DNA of 64,000 nt from Streptomyces actuosus. GTDB taxonomy: Bacteria > Actinomycetota > Actinomycetes > Streptomycetales > Streptomycetaceae. The stretch spans positions 1 to 64,000 of the forward strand of contig NZ_JAFFZS010000010.1 in NCBI RefSeq assembly GCF_016921115.1. The letters run 5' to 3'. Both the position numbers and the translations under genes were made by a program. The notes under the pieces were generated by a model. The model saw nothing but the letters and a program-made list of their open reading frames with translations, made no database searches and was not told the origin of the DNA. Shown in pieces: positions 1 to 9,227 of the stretch (its first letter is position 1; each line of letters opens with the position of its first letter).

Positions 1-393
1 ACGCAACCGGATACTTCTTCTGCGAGGACACGACACCCCTGCCCGGCCGAACGGAAACGACAAGGGGAGCCTGCCCGACCCTCAACTCCACCAACCAGAA
101 CAATACTTAGCCGCAACAATCTACTAGTGCTGTGACCGGAGCGCTCCGCCGGGCGGCAGGGGCGCCCGGCACCGTACGTCCCCGGCCGGAGCGGTCCCCG
201 TGCACCGGACGCGGCCGGGGTGTGGCTCGCCCCGGCGAGGCGCCGTGACCGGCGCCGAGCCGCCCCTCCTTCGGTCGTGGCACCGTACCGCCGACGGCAC
301 CGGCCGGCACGGCGGCCCCGGGAGGCACGTCCGTCCCGCAAACCGCCTTGGCCGATGCGCCGCATTCCTCCGCCCGCCGCCCTCCGGCCGCCG
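1..393. other. Left-edge non-coding stretch, possibly with the tail of a truncated gene
   Basis: No complete gene is visible. Frame 3 on the plus strand is open from the window edge to a TAG at 108-110 (about 35 codons, moderately GC-biased in third positions), so it could be the 3' end of a gene lying to the left; this cannot be decided here. The 13-mer CTAGTGCTGTGAC lies at 124-136 and recurs at 9215-9227. A 73-codon minus-strand ORF (107-328) has no homology I recognise and is probably chance. Confidence 0.3.
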
Positions 394-2760
394 TCAGGCC
401 GGGGCCGGGACCTGGGCGCGCAGCAGAAGCGGCAGCCGGGTCGTCCGCGGCTTCGGCCCGACCTCACGGACGGCGTGGGGCAGTGCCTGCTCCACACCGT
501 GGACCACCGACAGATGTCGGTCGGCACGCCCGAAGGCCGTGTACACCCACGGCCGGCTCAGCGTCTGCGCGGCGTCCCCGGGCAGCACGACGACGGCCGC
601 CGGCCACCGGTCGCCCACCGCCTGGTGCGCGGTCAGCGCCCACCCGTGCCGCACCGACTGCTCCACCCGCTCCCGCGGTACGACCACCGGGGTGCCCGCG
701 CACGACAGGTGCAGCCCGTCGGCGTCGGCCTTCACCACCTGCCCGGGCAGCGTGCGTCCCGGAGCGGGGGAGTAGGCGATCCGGTCGCCGGGATCGAAGC
801 CGCCGAACCGGCCCGGGCCGGGATTGAGCCGCTCCTTGAGCGCGGTGTTGAGGGCGCGGGTGCCGGCCGCGCCCCCGTGCCCCGGGGTGATCACGACGGT
901 CTGCTCCGCCGGGATGCCCAGGGCTCGCGGCACCGAGTCCGCGACCAGCTGCACCGTCCGGTGCACGGCCTCGCCCGCGTCCCGCACGGGTACGATCACC
1001 AGCTCCTTGCCCGGCGCCTCGACCTGGTTCAGCTCACCGATCCCGACACCGGAGACCAGTTCGCCGAGGGGCCCCGGGTCCGGGGTGCGGGAGGCGACCT
1101 GCGGGCAGACGCGGGCGGCGAGCAGATCGGCGAAGACCCGCCCGGGTCCGGCCGACCACAGCACCGCCGGATCCCCGCTCAGCACCAGCCGGGCCCCGTC
1201 CGGCAGGGACTCGGCCAGCATCGCCGCGCTCTCCACGTCCAGCTGCGGCGCGTCGAGCACGACCAGAAGATCCAGGGCGAGCGCGCCCTCGGCGTCCCGG
1301 CCGGGACCCTCGGTGCCCGAGAGCAGCCCGGCGACCGTGGCGACCTCCTCCGTCCCGGGCGATGCTCCCGCACCGGCCGAGTCGCCGCCCGAGGGGCGGC
1401 GGGCCCCGGCCGCCTGCGGCGGTCCGGCGAGACGGCGGCTGCCGCCGGACGTGTGGCAGGCACCGACGGCCCGCAGGCCCAGCGCGCGGGCGGCGGCGAG
1501 GAGCGCCGCCGGTTCCGCGCGGGACGCCTCCCCGCCGGTGTGCAGCACCAGGCCGTGCCCGGCGACGGCGCGGATCAGCTCGGCCGCGCTCCCCGAGACC
1601 GACGCGGCGGCCGACTCCCAGTCCGCCGGGACCTCCTCCTCGGCGAGGGAGTTGACCAACCGGGCCAGGGCGTCGGCGAGGCTCTCCTCCGCGAGCGCGT
1701 ACCGTTCCAGGCCGACCAGGACGCGAACCGGGCGCTCCGCCTCCTCTTCCTCCCCCTGGCCCCCGTCGCCGACGTCGGCCCCCTCGGCCCCCGTACCCGG
1801 TCCGGCCGGCCGGCCGGCGGGCTCCTCCAGGGCGTCCTGGAACACGAGGGCGTCACCCTCGGCGATCGCGTTCTGGACGGCGTCCTCCGCCTCCGGCACA
1901 CCCCGCTGCGCCAGCGCGGCGGTCAGCGCGGGCAGCTCCAGGGCGGTGTGCCCGGCGAGGGCCGCCTGCTCCAGCAGCCAGACGGTGACCGCCCGGCCGC
2001 GCCGCTCGTCGTCCGGGGCGCACTCGGCGCCGAGCAGCGCCCGGGCGAACGAGTCGGCGTGCTCGGGCCGGACCCCGGCGACCCGCAGCAGCTGCCAGGG
2101 GTCAGCGCGAAGCGCCTCCGCGGCGCCGTCGCCGAGGACGGCGGCCACCTGCCCCGCCAGCCCCTCGGGAGCGCCACCGGCGGCCAGTACCTCGCGCGCC
2201 GCCGCGACGGACGCGTCCGAGGGCAGCGCGGGCGCGGCGGCGGACGCGGGCTGCGCGGGCCGGGGCCGGTGCACGGGCTCCGGGGCGGGGCGGCGGGGTG
2301 CGGGCGGCTCGTGGAACACCGTCTCCGCCGGCTTCTGCCCGCTCTCCACTGCCCGTACCGCCGCGAGCAGGTCGGCGGCCGTGCCGCTCAGCTTGGCCCC
2401 GCTCTCGACGGGCCCCCTGCGCTCGGCCCTGCGCCGCTCGATCCGCTCCCGCTCGACCCGCTGGGCCGCCAGCTCCGCCTGGGCCTCGGAGACCTTCCCG
2501 GCCCCTTCCTCGTCCTCGTCGTCCTCGTGGCCGGCCGCGGCAGCCTCGCCCCCCTCGTCATCCGCGGGAGCGCCGCCGTCCTCCCCGCCCGCGGCCCGGC
2601 CGTCGCCGCCGGTCGACCCGGTTCCCTCGTCCGTGGCGGCGGCGTCCTCCTGCGGGGCCGTCTCCGCGCCGGCCGACCCGGTCCCGTGCGTGGCCCCCTC
2701 CGCCCCGATGTCCGGCGTCCCCGGCCCGGTGTTGTCCGTGGCCTCCGGCTCCGTGCTCAC
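394..2760 (-). CDS. RecD2-like protein with degenerate helicase motifs
   Basis: The 788-residue product starts with about 90 acidic and Ala/Gly-rich residues and a charged helix (about 95-118). It then resembles RecD2-type superfamily 1 helicases: a helical region (about 185-300), an ATPase core, and a C-terminal segment ending in a motif VI-like WVYTAFGRADRHL. The key motifs are eroded. The Walker A position reads HTGGEASRAE (about 407-416), without GKT. Walker B reads VVLDAPQLD instead of a DE pair. Motif III survives best, as SGDPAVLWSAGPGRV. The motif V-like TAHQAVG lacks the usual SQG. I infer a helicase-derived protein that has lost ATP hydrolysis, perhaps a structural or DNA-binding factor. 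The GTG start overlaps the stop of the upstream reductase gene as GTGA, so the two are translationally coupled. Confidence 0.7.
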   Translation of the reverse strand: MSTEPEATDNTGPGTPDIGAEGATHGTGSAGAETAPQEDAAATDEGTGSTGGDGRAAGGEDGGAPADDEGGEAAAAGHEDDEDEEGAGKVSEAQAELAAQRVERERIERRRAERRGPVESGAKLSGTAADLLAAVRAVESGQKPAETVFHEPPAPRRPAPEPVHRPRPAQPASAAAPALPSDASVAAAREVLAAGGAPEGLAGQVAAVLGDGAAEALRADPWQLLRVAGVRPEHADSFARALLGAECAPDDERRGRAVTVWLLEQAALAGHTALELPALTAALAQRGVPEAEDAVQNAIAEGDALVFQDALEEPAGRPAGPGTGAEGADVGDGGQGEEEEAERPVRVLVGLERYALAEESLADALARLVNSLAEEEVPADWESAAASVSGSAAELIRAVAGHGLVLHTGGEASRAEPAALLAAARALGLRAVGACHTSGGSRRLAGPPQAAGARRPSGGDSAGAGASPGTEEVATVAGLLSGTEGPGRDAEGALALDLLVVLDAPQLDVESAAMLAESLPDGARLVLSGDPAVLWSAGPGRVFADLLAARVCPQVASRTPDPGPLGELVSGVGIGELNQVEAPGKELVIVPVRDAGEAVHRTVQLVADSVPRALGIPAEQTVVITPGHGGAAGTRALNTALKERLNPGPGRFGGFDPGDRIAYSPAPGRTLPGQVVKADADGLHLSCAGTPVVVPRERVEQSVRHGWALTAHQAVGDRWPAAVVVLPGDAAQTLSRPWVYTAFGRADRHLSVVHGVEQALPHAVREVGPKPRTTRLPLLLRAQVPAPA

Positions 2761-3743
2761 AGCGTGCTCCAGTCGTGATCGGGATAGCGGTGCACGGGCG
2801 CCGACACGTCGTCGAGCGCCCGGCAGATCTCGTCAGGAAGATTAAGCGCCTCCACCGACAATGCCGCCGTGAGCTGCTGTGCCGTGCGCGCGCCGACGAT
2901 CGGCGCGGCGACACCGGGCCGGTCCCGGACCCAGGCGAGGGCCACCTGGAGCGGGGACACCGCGAGACCGTCCGCCGCAGTCGACACGGCGTCGACGATG
3001 CGGCTCGCGGTGTCGTCCAGGTAGGGAGCGACGAACGGGGCGAGGTGCTCGGAGGCGCCGCGCGAGTCGGGCGGCAGGGAATCGCCCCGGTACTTGCCGG
3101 TCAGGACACCGCGGCCCAGCGGCGACGACGGCAGCAGGCCGATGCCCAGGTCCAGGGCGGCCGGCAGCACCTCGCGCTCCACACCGCGTTGCAGCAGTGA
3201 GTACTCCATCTGCGTACTGGCCAGCCGGGTCCGTGCGCCCGCGGCCGCCAGTTGCCAGGTCGCCGCCTTGGCGAGCTGCCAGCCGCAGAAGTTGGAGACG
3301 CCCGCGTAGCGCGCCCGGCCGCTGCTGACGGCCAGGTCGAGGGCGTGCAGGGTCTCCTCCAGAGGGGTCTCGGGGTCGAAGGCGTGGACGTGCCACAGGT
3401 CGACGTGGTCCGTGCCGAGCCGCGCGAGGGAGGCGTCCAGCGCGGCGAGCAGATGCCCGCGCGAACCGTCGAAGCGGCGGTCGGGGTCGGGCACGCTGCC
3501 CGCCTTCGTCGAGATCACCAGATCCCGCCGCGGGACGAGGCCCTCCATGAGGCGCCCGAGCAGGTACTCGGCATCGCCGTCGCCATACACGTCCGCGGTG
3601 TCGACGAGGGTGCCGCCCGCCTCCCAGAACGTCTTCATCAGGTCCGCGGCGTCGTGCTCGTCGGTGTCCCGGCCCCAGGTCAGGGTGCCGAGCCCGATCC
3701 GGGACACGCGCAGGCCGGTGCGGCCGAGATGCCTCTGTTCCAT
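2757..3743 (-). CDS. Aldo/keto reductase
   Basis: The 328-residue protein fits a full-length aldo/keto reductase, an NAD(P)H-dependent TIM-barrel oxidoreductase. Visible signatures are the N-terminal RTGLRVSRIGLGT, the catalytic Asp/Tyr segment VDTADVYGDGDAEYLLG, the Lys in STKAG, the His region VDLWHVHAFD, and a cofactor segment near PIVGARTAQQL. I chose ATG at 3743; a longer in-frame ORF adds only 21 unlikely residues. TAATCT lies a few bases upstream and no good Shine-Dalgarno is seen, so a leaderless mRNA is possible. It heads a two-gene unit with the RecD2-like gene. The substrate cannot be told from sequence. Confidence 0.88.
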   Translation of the reverse strand: MEQRHLGRTGLRVSRIGLGTLTWGRDTDEHDAADLMKTFWEAGGTLVDTADVYGDGDAEYLLGRLMEGLVPRRDLVISTKAGSVPDPDRRFDGSRGHLLAALDASLARLGTDHVDLWHVHAFDPETPLEETLHALDLAVSSGRARYAGVSNFCGWQLAKAATWQLAAAGARTRLASTQMEYSLLQRGVEREVLPAALDLGIGLLPSSPLGRGVLTGKYRGDSLPPDSRGASEHLAPFVAPYLDDTASRIVDAVSTAADGLAVSPLQVALAWVRDRPGVAAPIVGARTAQQLTAALSVEALNLPDEICRALDDVSAPVHRYPDHDWSTL

Positions 3744-3856
3744 GAACGCCGAGATTACTGGCCAGAGGTGGGCCGTGGGTTGCCTGTGGACAACCGATTT
3801 CCGCACGCTAAGGTCGGCCGCACAAGGGACATTACCGATGGGTAAGGGGATCGGGT

Positions 3857-4912
3857 ATGCAACTCGGGATCAACCTCGGCTACTGGGGCGCCGGCATGGA
3901 CGCCGACAATCTGGCGGTGGCCCAGGAGGCCGACCGGCTCGGGTACGCCGTCTGCTGGGCCGCCGAGGCCTACGGCTCCGACGCGCCGACGGTGCTCTCC
4001 TACGTGGCGGCGCGGACCGAGCGCATCGACGTCGGCTCCGCGATCATGCAGATCCCGGCCCGCCAGCCCGCCATGACCGCCATGACGGCGGCGACCCTCG
4101 ACTCCCTCTCCGGCGGCCGGTTCCGCCTCGGCCTCGGCGTGTCCGGCCCGCAGGTCTCCGAGGGCTGGTACGGCGTGAAGTTCGACAAGCCGCTGGCACG
4201 CACGCGTGAGTACGTCGAGATCGTCCGCAGGGCGATGAGCCGCGAGAGGCTGTCCTACGACGGCGAGCACTGGACGCTGCCGCTGCCCGGGGGCCCGGGC
4301 AAGCCGATCAAGCTGACCGTCCACCCGCAGCGCGAGCACATCCCGCTCTACATCGCCGCGATCGGGCCGAAGAACCTGGAGCAGACCGGCGAGATCGCCG
4401 ACGGCGCCCTGCTGATCTTCCCCTCCGCCGACCACCTGGAGGAGACCGCGGTCACGTACCTGCGCGCCGGGCGCGAGAAGGCCGGAAAGACCATGGACGG
4501 CTTCGACGTCTGCCCGACCCTCCCGCTCGCCGTCGGCGACGACAAGGACGTGACCCGGCTGGCGGACACCTTCCGGCCGTACACCGCGCTGTACGTCGGC
4601 GGCATGGGCAGCTTCAAGCAGAACTTCTACAACCAGCTCGCCCGGCGCATGGGCTACGAGCAGGCCGCCGCCGAGGTCCAGGAGAAGTACCTCTCCGGCG
4701 ACAAGGAGGGTGCCGCCGCGGCCGTTCCGCACGACCTGATCGACCGGACCACCCTGCTCGGCTCGGTGGAGCGCATCGCCGACCGGATGAAGGCCTACGC
4801 GGCGGCCGGTGTCACCACCCTCACGCTCGCTCCGGCCGGCTTCACCCTGGACGAGCGGCTCGCCTCCCTGCGCGCCGGTGTGGACGCCATGGAGCGCGCC
4901 GGGCTCGCGTAA
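3857..4912 (+). CDS. LLM-class F420-dependent oxidoreductase
   Basis: The 351-residue protein is a luciferase-like TIM barrel of the F420-dependent class common in actinobacteria. Typical features are the N-terminal MQLGINLGYWG strand, EADRLGYAVCWAAEAYGSD, GSAIMQIPARQPAMTA, the phosphate-binding FRLGLGVSGPQV, and IPLYIAAIGPKNLEQTGEIADG. Such enzymes transfer hydride between coenzyme F420 and varied substrates; FMN use cannot be excluded. The ATG follows a TAAGGGG ribosome-binding site. It is divergent from the aldo/keto reductase, with 113 bp between the starts. The physiological substrate is unknown. Confidence 0.88.
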   Translation: MQLGINLGYWGAGMDADNLAVAQEADRLGYAVCWAAEAYGSDAPTVLSYVAARTERIDVGSAIMQIPARQPAMTAMTAATLDSLSGGRFRLGLGVSGPQVSEGWYGVKFDKPLARTREYVEIVRRAMSRERLSYDGEHWTLPLPGGPGKPIKLTVHPQREHIPLYIAAIGPKNLEQTGEIADGALLIFPSADHLEETAVTYLRAGREKAGKTMDGFDVCPTLPLAVGDDKDVTRLADTFRPYTALYVGGMGSFKQNFYNQLARRMGYEQAAAEVQEKYLSGDKEGAAAAVPHDLIDRTTLLGSVERIADRMKAYAAAGVTTLTLAPAGFTLDERLASLRAGVDAMERAGLA

Positions 4913-5135
4913 CCAGAGGGGCGTGGCGAGGAGACTTTCTGCGGCCGTGGTGGGGGCTCGGGGGTCTTCCCCGCCACGGCCGTCACGGGGAACAACGCGC
5001 CCGGGCGGGCGCGGTTACGCCCCGGTCGCGACCCTGTCCTCCTCCTTTCGGCGGACTGGCCCGACACAGCTGTTGCGGTGTCCTTCTTGTGGCATTTGAC
5101 TCGTTCTTCGCGGATCCTGCAGAGAGGTGCCCACG

Positions 5136-5927
5136 ATGCTTTCGGCCAAGAGTCTGTTCCAGGAGATCCTCGACGACGACGAGTCCTTCGCCCTGTTCTG
5201 CTCCATCGCCGCCAGCGGTGAGTCGCAGGGCGGCTGGGAGAACGCACGGATCGCCGCGCTCGTACCGGAGGGCGAGCGCGACATGGCCCCCAAGATCACC
5301 CGGCACGGAGCCGACGAGGACAAGCACGGCCGCATCTTCAAGGCCCTGATGAAGAAGCGGGGCCTGCAGCCCGTCCCGGTCCCGGCCGGCACCGACTACA
5401 CGATGCTCCTGGAGCGGAACGGCATCGGGCTCGCCCACGAGAAGCTCAGGAGCGACCGGCCGCTGACCGTCCAGGACATCGTCACCTACCTCGCGCACAG
5501 CCGCGTCACCGAGCAGCGCGCCTCGGAGCAGATGGACCTGCTGCGCCGGTACTTCGGCGACCATCCCGACATCGGCCGCGCGGTCCGCCAGATCTCCCAC
5601 GACGAGGACAACCACCTCGCCTACTGCCACGAGGAACTCCTGCGCTTCGCCCGCGCGGGCCACGGCCGCGCCATCCAGCGCACCCTGCGCGAGTGCGCGC
5701 TCGCCGAGATCCGCATCTACCGCGACGTCAGCCTCGCCGTCATGGCCGAGATGGGACGCATCCTGCACTGGTCCAGGGCCAAGTCGGCCGTCCTGGCGGC
5801 CGGCATCCACGCGGTGTACGCCTGGGAGCGGGTCGCGGGCTGGCGGCGCATGGTCTCGCTGACCATGCCCGAACACCGCAACGCGCTCGGCGGCCCCGCG
5901 GCCCCCGCCCACCCCGAGTTCGCCTGA
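5136..5927 (+). CDS. Ferritin-like diiron-fold protein
   Basis: The 263-residue product is helical and carries carboxylate/histidine pairs typical of ferritin-like four-helix bundles: GADEDKHGRIF (about residues 66-76), TEQRASEQ, and SHDEDNHLAYCHEE. This suggests a two-metal site and an oxidase, rubrerythrin-like or hydroxylase-like role, but the reaction is unknown. I chose ATG at 5136, eight bases after AGAGAGG (5121-5127); an in-frame GTG at 5127 overlaps that ribosome-binding site. It converges on corA with only 27 bp between the stops and no clear terminator. Confidence 0.8.
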   Translation: MLSAKSLFQEILDDDESFALFCSIAASGESQGGWENARIAALVPEGERDMAPKITRHGADEDKHGRIFKALMKKRGLQPVPVPAGTDYTMLLERNGIGLAHEKLRSDRPLTVQDIVTYLAHSRVTEQRASEQMDLLRRYFGDHPDIGRAVRQISHDEDNHLAYCHEELLRFARAGHGRAIQRTLRECALAEIRIYRDVSLAVMAEMGRILHWSRAKSAVLAAGIHAVYAWERVAGWRRMVSLTMPEHRNALGGPAAPAHPEFA

Positions 5928-5954
5928 CCCGGGCGAGCCCGCCCCCCGTACGCA

Positions 5955-6950
5955 CTACAGCCAGCCCCGCCGCTTGAACAGCCGGTACAGCAGCACCTCC
6001 AGGGCCGCCATGGCCGCGATCACCACCGGGTAGGACCACACCCAGCGCACCTCCGGCATGTGCCGGAAATTCATGCCGTAGATCCCCGCGATCATCGTGG
6101 GGACCGCGGCCATCGCCGCCCACGCCGAGATCTTCCGCATGTCGTCGTTCTGCCGGACGCTCATCTGCGCCAGATGGGCCGCCAGGATGTCCGACACCAG
6201 GCGGTCGAGGCCGTCCACGGACTCGTTCACGCGCGTGAGGTGGTCGTGCACGTCCCGGAAGAACGGGCGGGCCTTGTCGCTGACGTACGGCACCGCCGTG
6301 CCGAACGGGCCGGTGCCCGCCAGCCGGTGCAGCGGAAGGGCCAGCGGCCCCGTCGCCCGCCGGAACTCCAGGATCTGCCGCTTGAAGCCGTAGATCCGCG
6401 ACGCGGTGTGGCGCGAGCCGCCGCCGTCCGGCGAGAACACCTCCGCCTCCAGCTCCTCCAGATCGGTCTGCAGCTCACTGGCGACCTCGACGTAGTGGTC
6501 GACGACCGCGTCGGCGATCGCGTACAGCACCGCCGTCGGGCCCTTGCCGAGGATCTCCGGCTCGCACTCCAGCCGCCGCCGCACCGCGCTCAGCGGCGAA
6601 CCGACGCCGTGCCGCACCGTCACCGCGAAGCAGTCGCCCAGGAACACCATGACCTCACCGGCCGAGACCGTCCCGCTGCGCGGTTCGTAGACCACCGGCT
6701 TCAGCACCAGGAACAGCGAGTCGTCGTACACCTCCAGCTTCGGCCGCTGGTGCGCGTTGAGCGCGTCCTCCACGGCCAGCGGATGCAGCGCGAACTCCTC
6801 GGTGACCGTGTCGAACTCCTCCTCGGTCGGCTCGTGCAGCCCGATCCACACGAAACCGCCGGCCGCGCGCGCCACGTCGAGGGCGTCCGCGAACTCCGGC
6901 GGACCCTCCGTGCGGTGCCCGTCGCGGTAGATGGCGCAGTCGACGATCAC
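5955..6950 (-). CDS. corA: CorA-family magnesium/divalent cation transporter
   Basis: The 331-residue product has the CorA layout: a large cytoplasmic alpha/beta domain, a long helix (DHLTRVNESVDGLDRL region) and two C-terminal membrane helices, with the selectivity signature YGMNF at the end of the first. Members form pentameric Mg2+/Co2+ channels in the inner membrane. The GTG at 6950 gives the usual N terminus (VIVDCAIYRDG). It is divergent from the histidine phosphatase, with only 62 bp between starts and no strong Shine-Dalgarno. Closely related Zn2+ transporters share the motif, so the ion preference is unproven. Confidence 0.9.
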   Translation of the reverse strand: MIVDCAIYRDGHRTEGPPEFADALDVARAAGGFVWIGLHEPTEEEFDTVTEEFALHPLAVEDALNAHQRPKLEVYDDSLFLVLKPVVYEPRSGTVSAGEVMVFLGDCFAVTVRHGVGSPLSAVRRRLECEPEILGKGPTAVLYAIADAVVDHYVEVASELQTDLEELEAEVFSPDGGGSRHTASRIYGFKRQILEFRRATGPLALPLHRLAGTGPFGTAVPYVSDKARPFFRDVHDHLTRVNESVDGLDRLVSDILAAHLAQMSVRQNDDMRKISAWAAMAAVPTMIAGIYGMNFRHMPEVRWVWSYPVVIAAMAALEVLLYRLFKRRGWL

Positions 6951-6999
6951 GGAGCGTATTGTCCCGCCTGCGGCGCCCCGGCGCACCCGGGCGTACGCC

Positions 7000-7013
7000 T
7001 ACGCTGGGCCGCA
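7000..7013 (+). promoter_or_regulatory. -10 box of a leaderless histidine phosphatase gene
   Basis: TACGCT (7000-7005) ends seven bases before the ATG at 7013 and no Shine-Dalgarno lies between. This is the arrangement expected when transcription begins at the start codon. The divergent corA start is only 62 bp away, so the promoters are packed back to back. Confidence 0.55.
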
Positions 7014-7714
7014 TGCCCACGCTGATCCTCGTCCGGCACGGACGCTCCACCGCCAACACCGAGGGACTGCTCGCCGGATGGACACCCGGCGTCGGTCTGG
7101 ACGACCGCGGCGCCGCGCAGGCGGCCGCCCTGCCCGACCGGCTCGCCGGCCTGCCGCTCGCCGAGGCCGTCGTCAGCCCGCTCCAGCGCTGCCAGGAGAC
7201 CGTACGGCCGCTGCTCGACGCCCGGCCCGGGCTGACCGCCCACACCGACGAGCGGATCGGCGAGTGCCACTACGGCGACTGGTCGGGCCGCAAGCTCGCG
7301 GAGCTCAAGGACGAGCCCCTGATGGAGGTCGTGCAGGCCCATCCGTCCGCCGCCGCCTTCCCCGGCGGCGAGTCCATGCGCGCCATGCAGACCCGCGCAG
7401 CCGAGGCGGTACGCGAGTGGAACGCGCGCGTGGAGCGCGACCACGGCGCCGACGCCGTCTACCTCATGTGCTCGCACGGCGACATCATCAAGTCGCTCGT
7501 GGCCGACGCACTCGGACTTCATCTCGACCTCTTCCAGCGGATCTCCGTCGAACCGTGCTCCGTCACCGCGATCCGGTACACCCGGCTGCGGCCGTTCCTC
7601 CTGCGGCTCGGCGACACCGGTGACTTCGCCTCCCTCGCGCCCCGCGGGGAACCCGCGGCCGGGGAGGCACCGGCCGGGGACGCACCCGTAGGGGGCGGCA
7701 CGGGCGCACCGTGA
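7013..7714 (+). CDS. Histidine phosphatase family protein (MSMEG_4193-like)
   Basis: The 233-residue protein begins with the phosphohistidine motif LILVRHGRSTANTEG; the second catalytic His lies in LMCSHGDIIKS, with the acid region GECHYGDWSG and PGGES between. These mark the phosphoglycerate mutase-like superfamily, which uses a phospho-His intermediate. The last 30 or so residues are Ala/Gly/Pro-rich. It is the first of four co-directional genes (phosphatase, DUF3090 protein, SCO1664-family protein, mshC) that I recall as neighbours in many actinobacteria. The substrate is unknown; a role linked to mycothiol or inositol phosphates is only a contextual guess. Confidence 0.85.
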   Translation: MPTLILVRHGRSTANTEGLLAGWTPGVGLDDRGAAQAAALPDRLAGLPLAEAVVSPLQRCQETVRPLLDARPGLTAHTDERIGECHYGDWSGRKLAELKDEPLMEVVQAHPSAAAFPGGESMRAMQTRAAEAVREWNARVERDHGADAVYLMCSHGDIIKSLVADALGLHLDLFQRISVEPCSVTAIRYTRLRPFLLRLGDTGDFASLAPRGEPAAGEAPAGDAPVGGGTGAP

Positions 7715-7845
7715 TCGTCGGCCGCAGTAGGGTGAAGCGTCCGCACCCACGCATTCCCGCAGGACCTGCCCGCACTCCCGATTCGCAGCACTCCCAGCGG
7801 ATCCCCCGCGAACCCATCCACGAACGATTCCCATGGAGACTGGAC

Positions 7846-8436
7846 GTGTCCCGTCAGGTGTTCCTCTACGACCCGCCGGACCGCTTCGTCGCCGGCACGG
7901 TCGGACTGCCCGGGCGCCGTACGTTCTTCCTCCAGGCCACCGCCGGCTCCCGGGTGACCAGCGTGGCCCTGGAGAAGACCCAGGTCGCCGCACTCGCCGA
8001 GCGCATGGACGAGCTGCTGGACGAGGTCGTGCGCCGGAGCGGCGGCAGCGCCTCGGTGCCCGCCGTGGCACCCTCGGAGGTCGCCGACACCGCCCCCCTC
8101 GACACCCCGATCGAGGAGGAGTTCCGGGTCGGCACCATGGCCCTGGCCTGGGACGGCGAGGAGCAGCGCATGATCGTCGAGGCCCAGGCCCTCGTCGAGC
8201 TCGACGCCGACTCCGAGGAGGATCTCGCCGAGGCCGAGGAACGGCTCCTCCAGGACGAGGAGAACGGGCCCCCGATGCTGAGGGTCCGGCTCAGCGGCGC
8301 ACAGGCCAGAGCCTTCGCCAAGCGGGCCCTCGACGTCGTCAACGCCGGCCGGCCGCCCTGCCCGCTGTGCAGCCTGCCGCTCGACCCGGAAGGACACGTA
8401 TGTCCGCGCCAGAACGGATACCGCCGCGGAGCGTGA
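7846..8436 (+). CDS. DUF3090 family protein
   Basis: The 196-residue product matches the actinobacterial DUF3090 family as I remember it: RQVFLYDPPDRFVAGTVG at the N terminus, a central acidic helix (about 115-135), and a C-terminal metal-binding-like CPLCSLPLDPEGHVCPRQNG with three Cys. The GTG at 7846 follows GGAGAC five bases earlier. The next gene starts inside it (37-bp overlap), so they should be co-translated. Function is unknown. The Cys-rich tail could bind zinc. Confidence 0.85.
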   Translation: MSRQVFLYDPPDRFVAGTVGLPGRRTFFLQATAGSRVTSVALEKTQVAALAERMDELLDEVVRRSGGSASVPAVAPSEVADTAPLDTPIEEEFRVGTMALAWDGEEQRMIVEAQALVELDADSEEDLAEAEERLLQDEENGPPMLRVRLSGAQARAFAKRALDVVNAGRPPCPLCSLPLDPEGHVCPRQNGYRRGA

Positions 8437-9218
8437 CCGCCGCCGAGTTGCTCGCGCACGGTGAGCTCAGGGTGCGCGGACGCCTCCGGGACGCCTCCAA
8501 CGCGGCGCTGTTCTGCACGGTCGCGCACGAGGGTCGCGAGGCGTCCTGCGTGTACAAGCCGGTCGCCGGGGAGCGGCCGCTGTGGGACTTTCCCGACGGC
8601 ACCCTCGCCGGGCGCGAGGTGGCCGCCTACGAGGTCTCCGAGGCCACCGGCTGGCGGCTCGTCCCGCCGACCGTGCTGCGGGAGGGGCCCTACGGCGAGG
8701 GCATGTGCCAGCTGTGGATCGACGTCGTGCCGGACGCCGAGCTGCTCGCCCTCGTCGACGACGAGGAGCCCGCGCCCGGCTGGAAGGCCGTCGGGTTCGC
8801 CGAGGTCGGTGAGGGCCGAACGGCGCTGCTGGTGCACGCCGACGACGAGCGGCTGCGGCGGCTCGCCGTGCTCGACGCGGTGATCAACAACGCCGACCGC
8901 AAGGGCGGCCACCTGCTGCCCGCCGCCGAGGGCCGGCTGTACGGCATCGACCACGGGGTCACCTTCAACGTCGACGACAAGCTGAGGACGCTGCTGTGGG
9001 GCTGGGCGGGGGAGCCCCTCACCGCCGAGGCGGTCGAGGTGCTGGGTGCCCTCGGTACGGCACTCGCCGACGGCGGTGCGCTGGCGGCCCGGCTGGCCGG
9101 ACTCATCACCCCCGCCGAGATCGACGCCACGCGCGCGCGTGTCGGCGCGCTCCTCGCCTCCCGGAAGCACCCGGAGCCCAGCGGCGAGTGGCCGGCGATA
9201 CCGTGGCCCCCCGTCTAG
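8400..9218 (+). CDS. SCO1664 family protein, PI3/4-kinase/HipA-like fold
   Basis: The 272-residue product matches the SCO1664 family. Its core resembles type II phosphatidylinositol 4-kinase and HipA kinases: a Lys in ASCVYKPVAGERPLW (candidate ATP lysine), a catalytic-like LDAVINNADRKGGHLL, and a metal-binding-like LYGIDHGVTFN. I infer a small-molecule or protein kinase fold, but no activity is known to me. ATG at 8400 follows GGAAGGA and lies within the DUF3090 gene. Its TAG stop is part of a CTAGTGCTGTGAC 13-mer repeated at 124. Beside a histidine phosphatase and mshC it may form a phosphorylation module. Confidence 0.8.
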   Translation: MSAPERIPPRSVTAAELLAHGELRVRGRLRDASNAALFCTVAHEGREASCVYKPVAGERPLWDFPDGTLAGREVAAYEVSEATGWRLVPPTVLREGPYGEGMCQLWIDVVPDAELLALVDDEEPAPGWKAVGFAEVGEGRTALLVHADDERLRRLAVLDAVINNADRKGGHLLPAAEGRLYGIDHGVTFNVDDKLRTLLWGWAGEPLTAEAVEVLGALGTALADGGALAARLAGLITPAEIDATRARVGALLASRKHPEPSGEWPAIPWPPV

Positions 9219-9227
9219 TGCTGTGAC

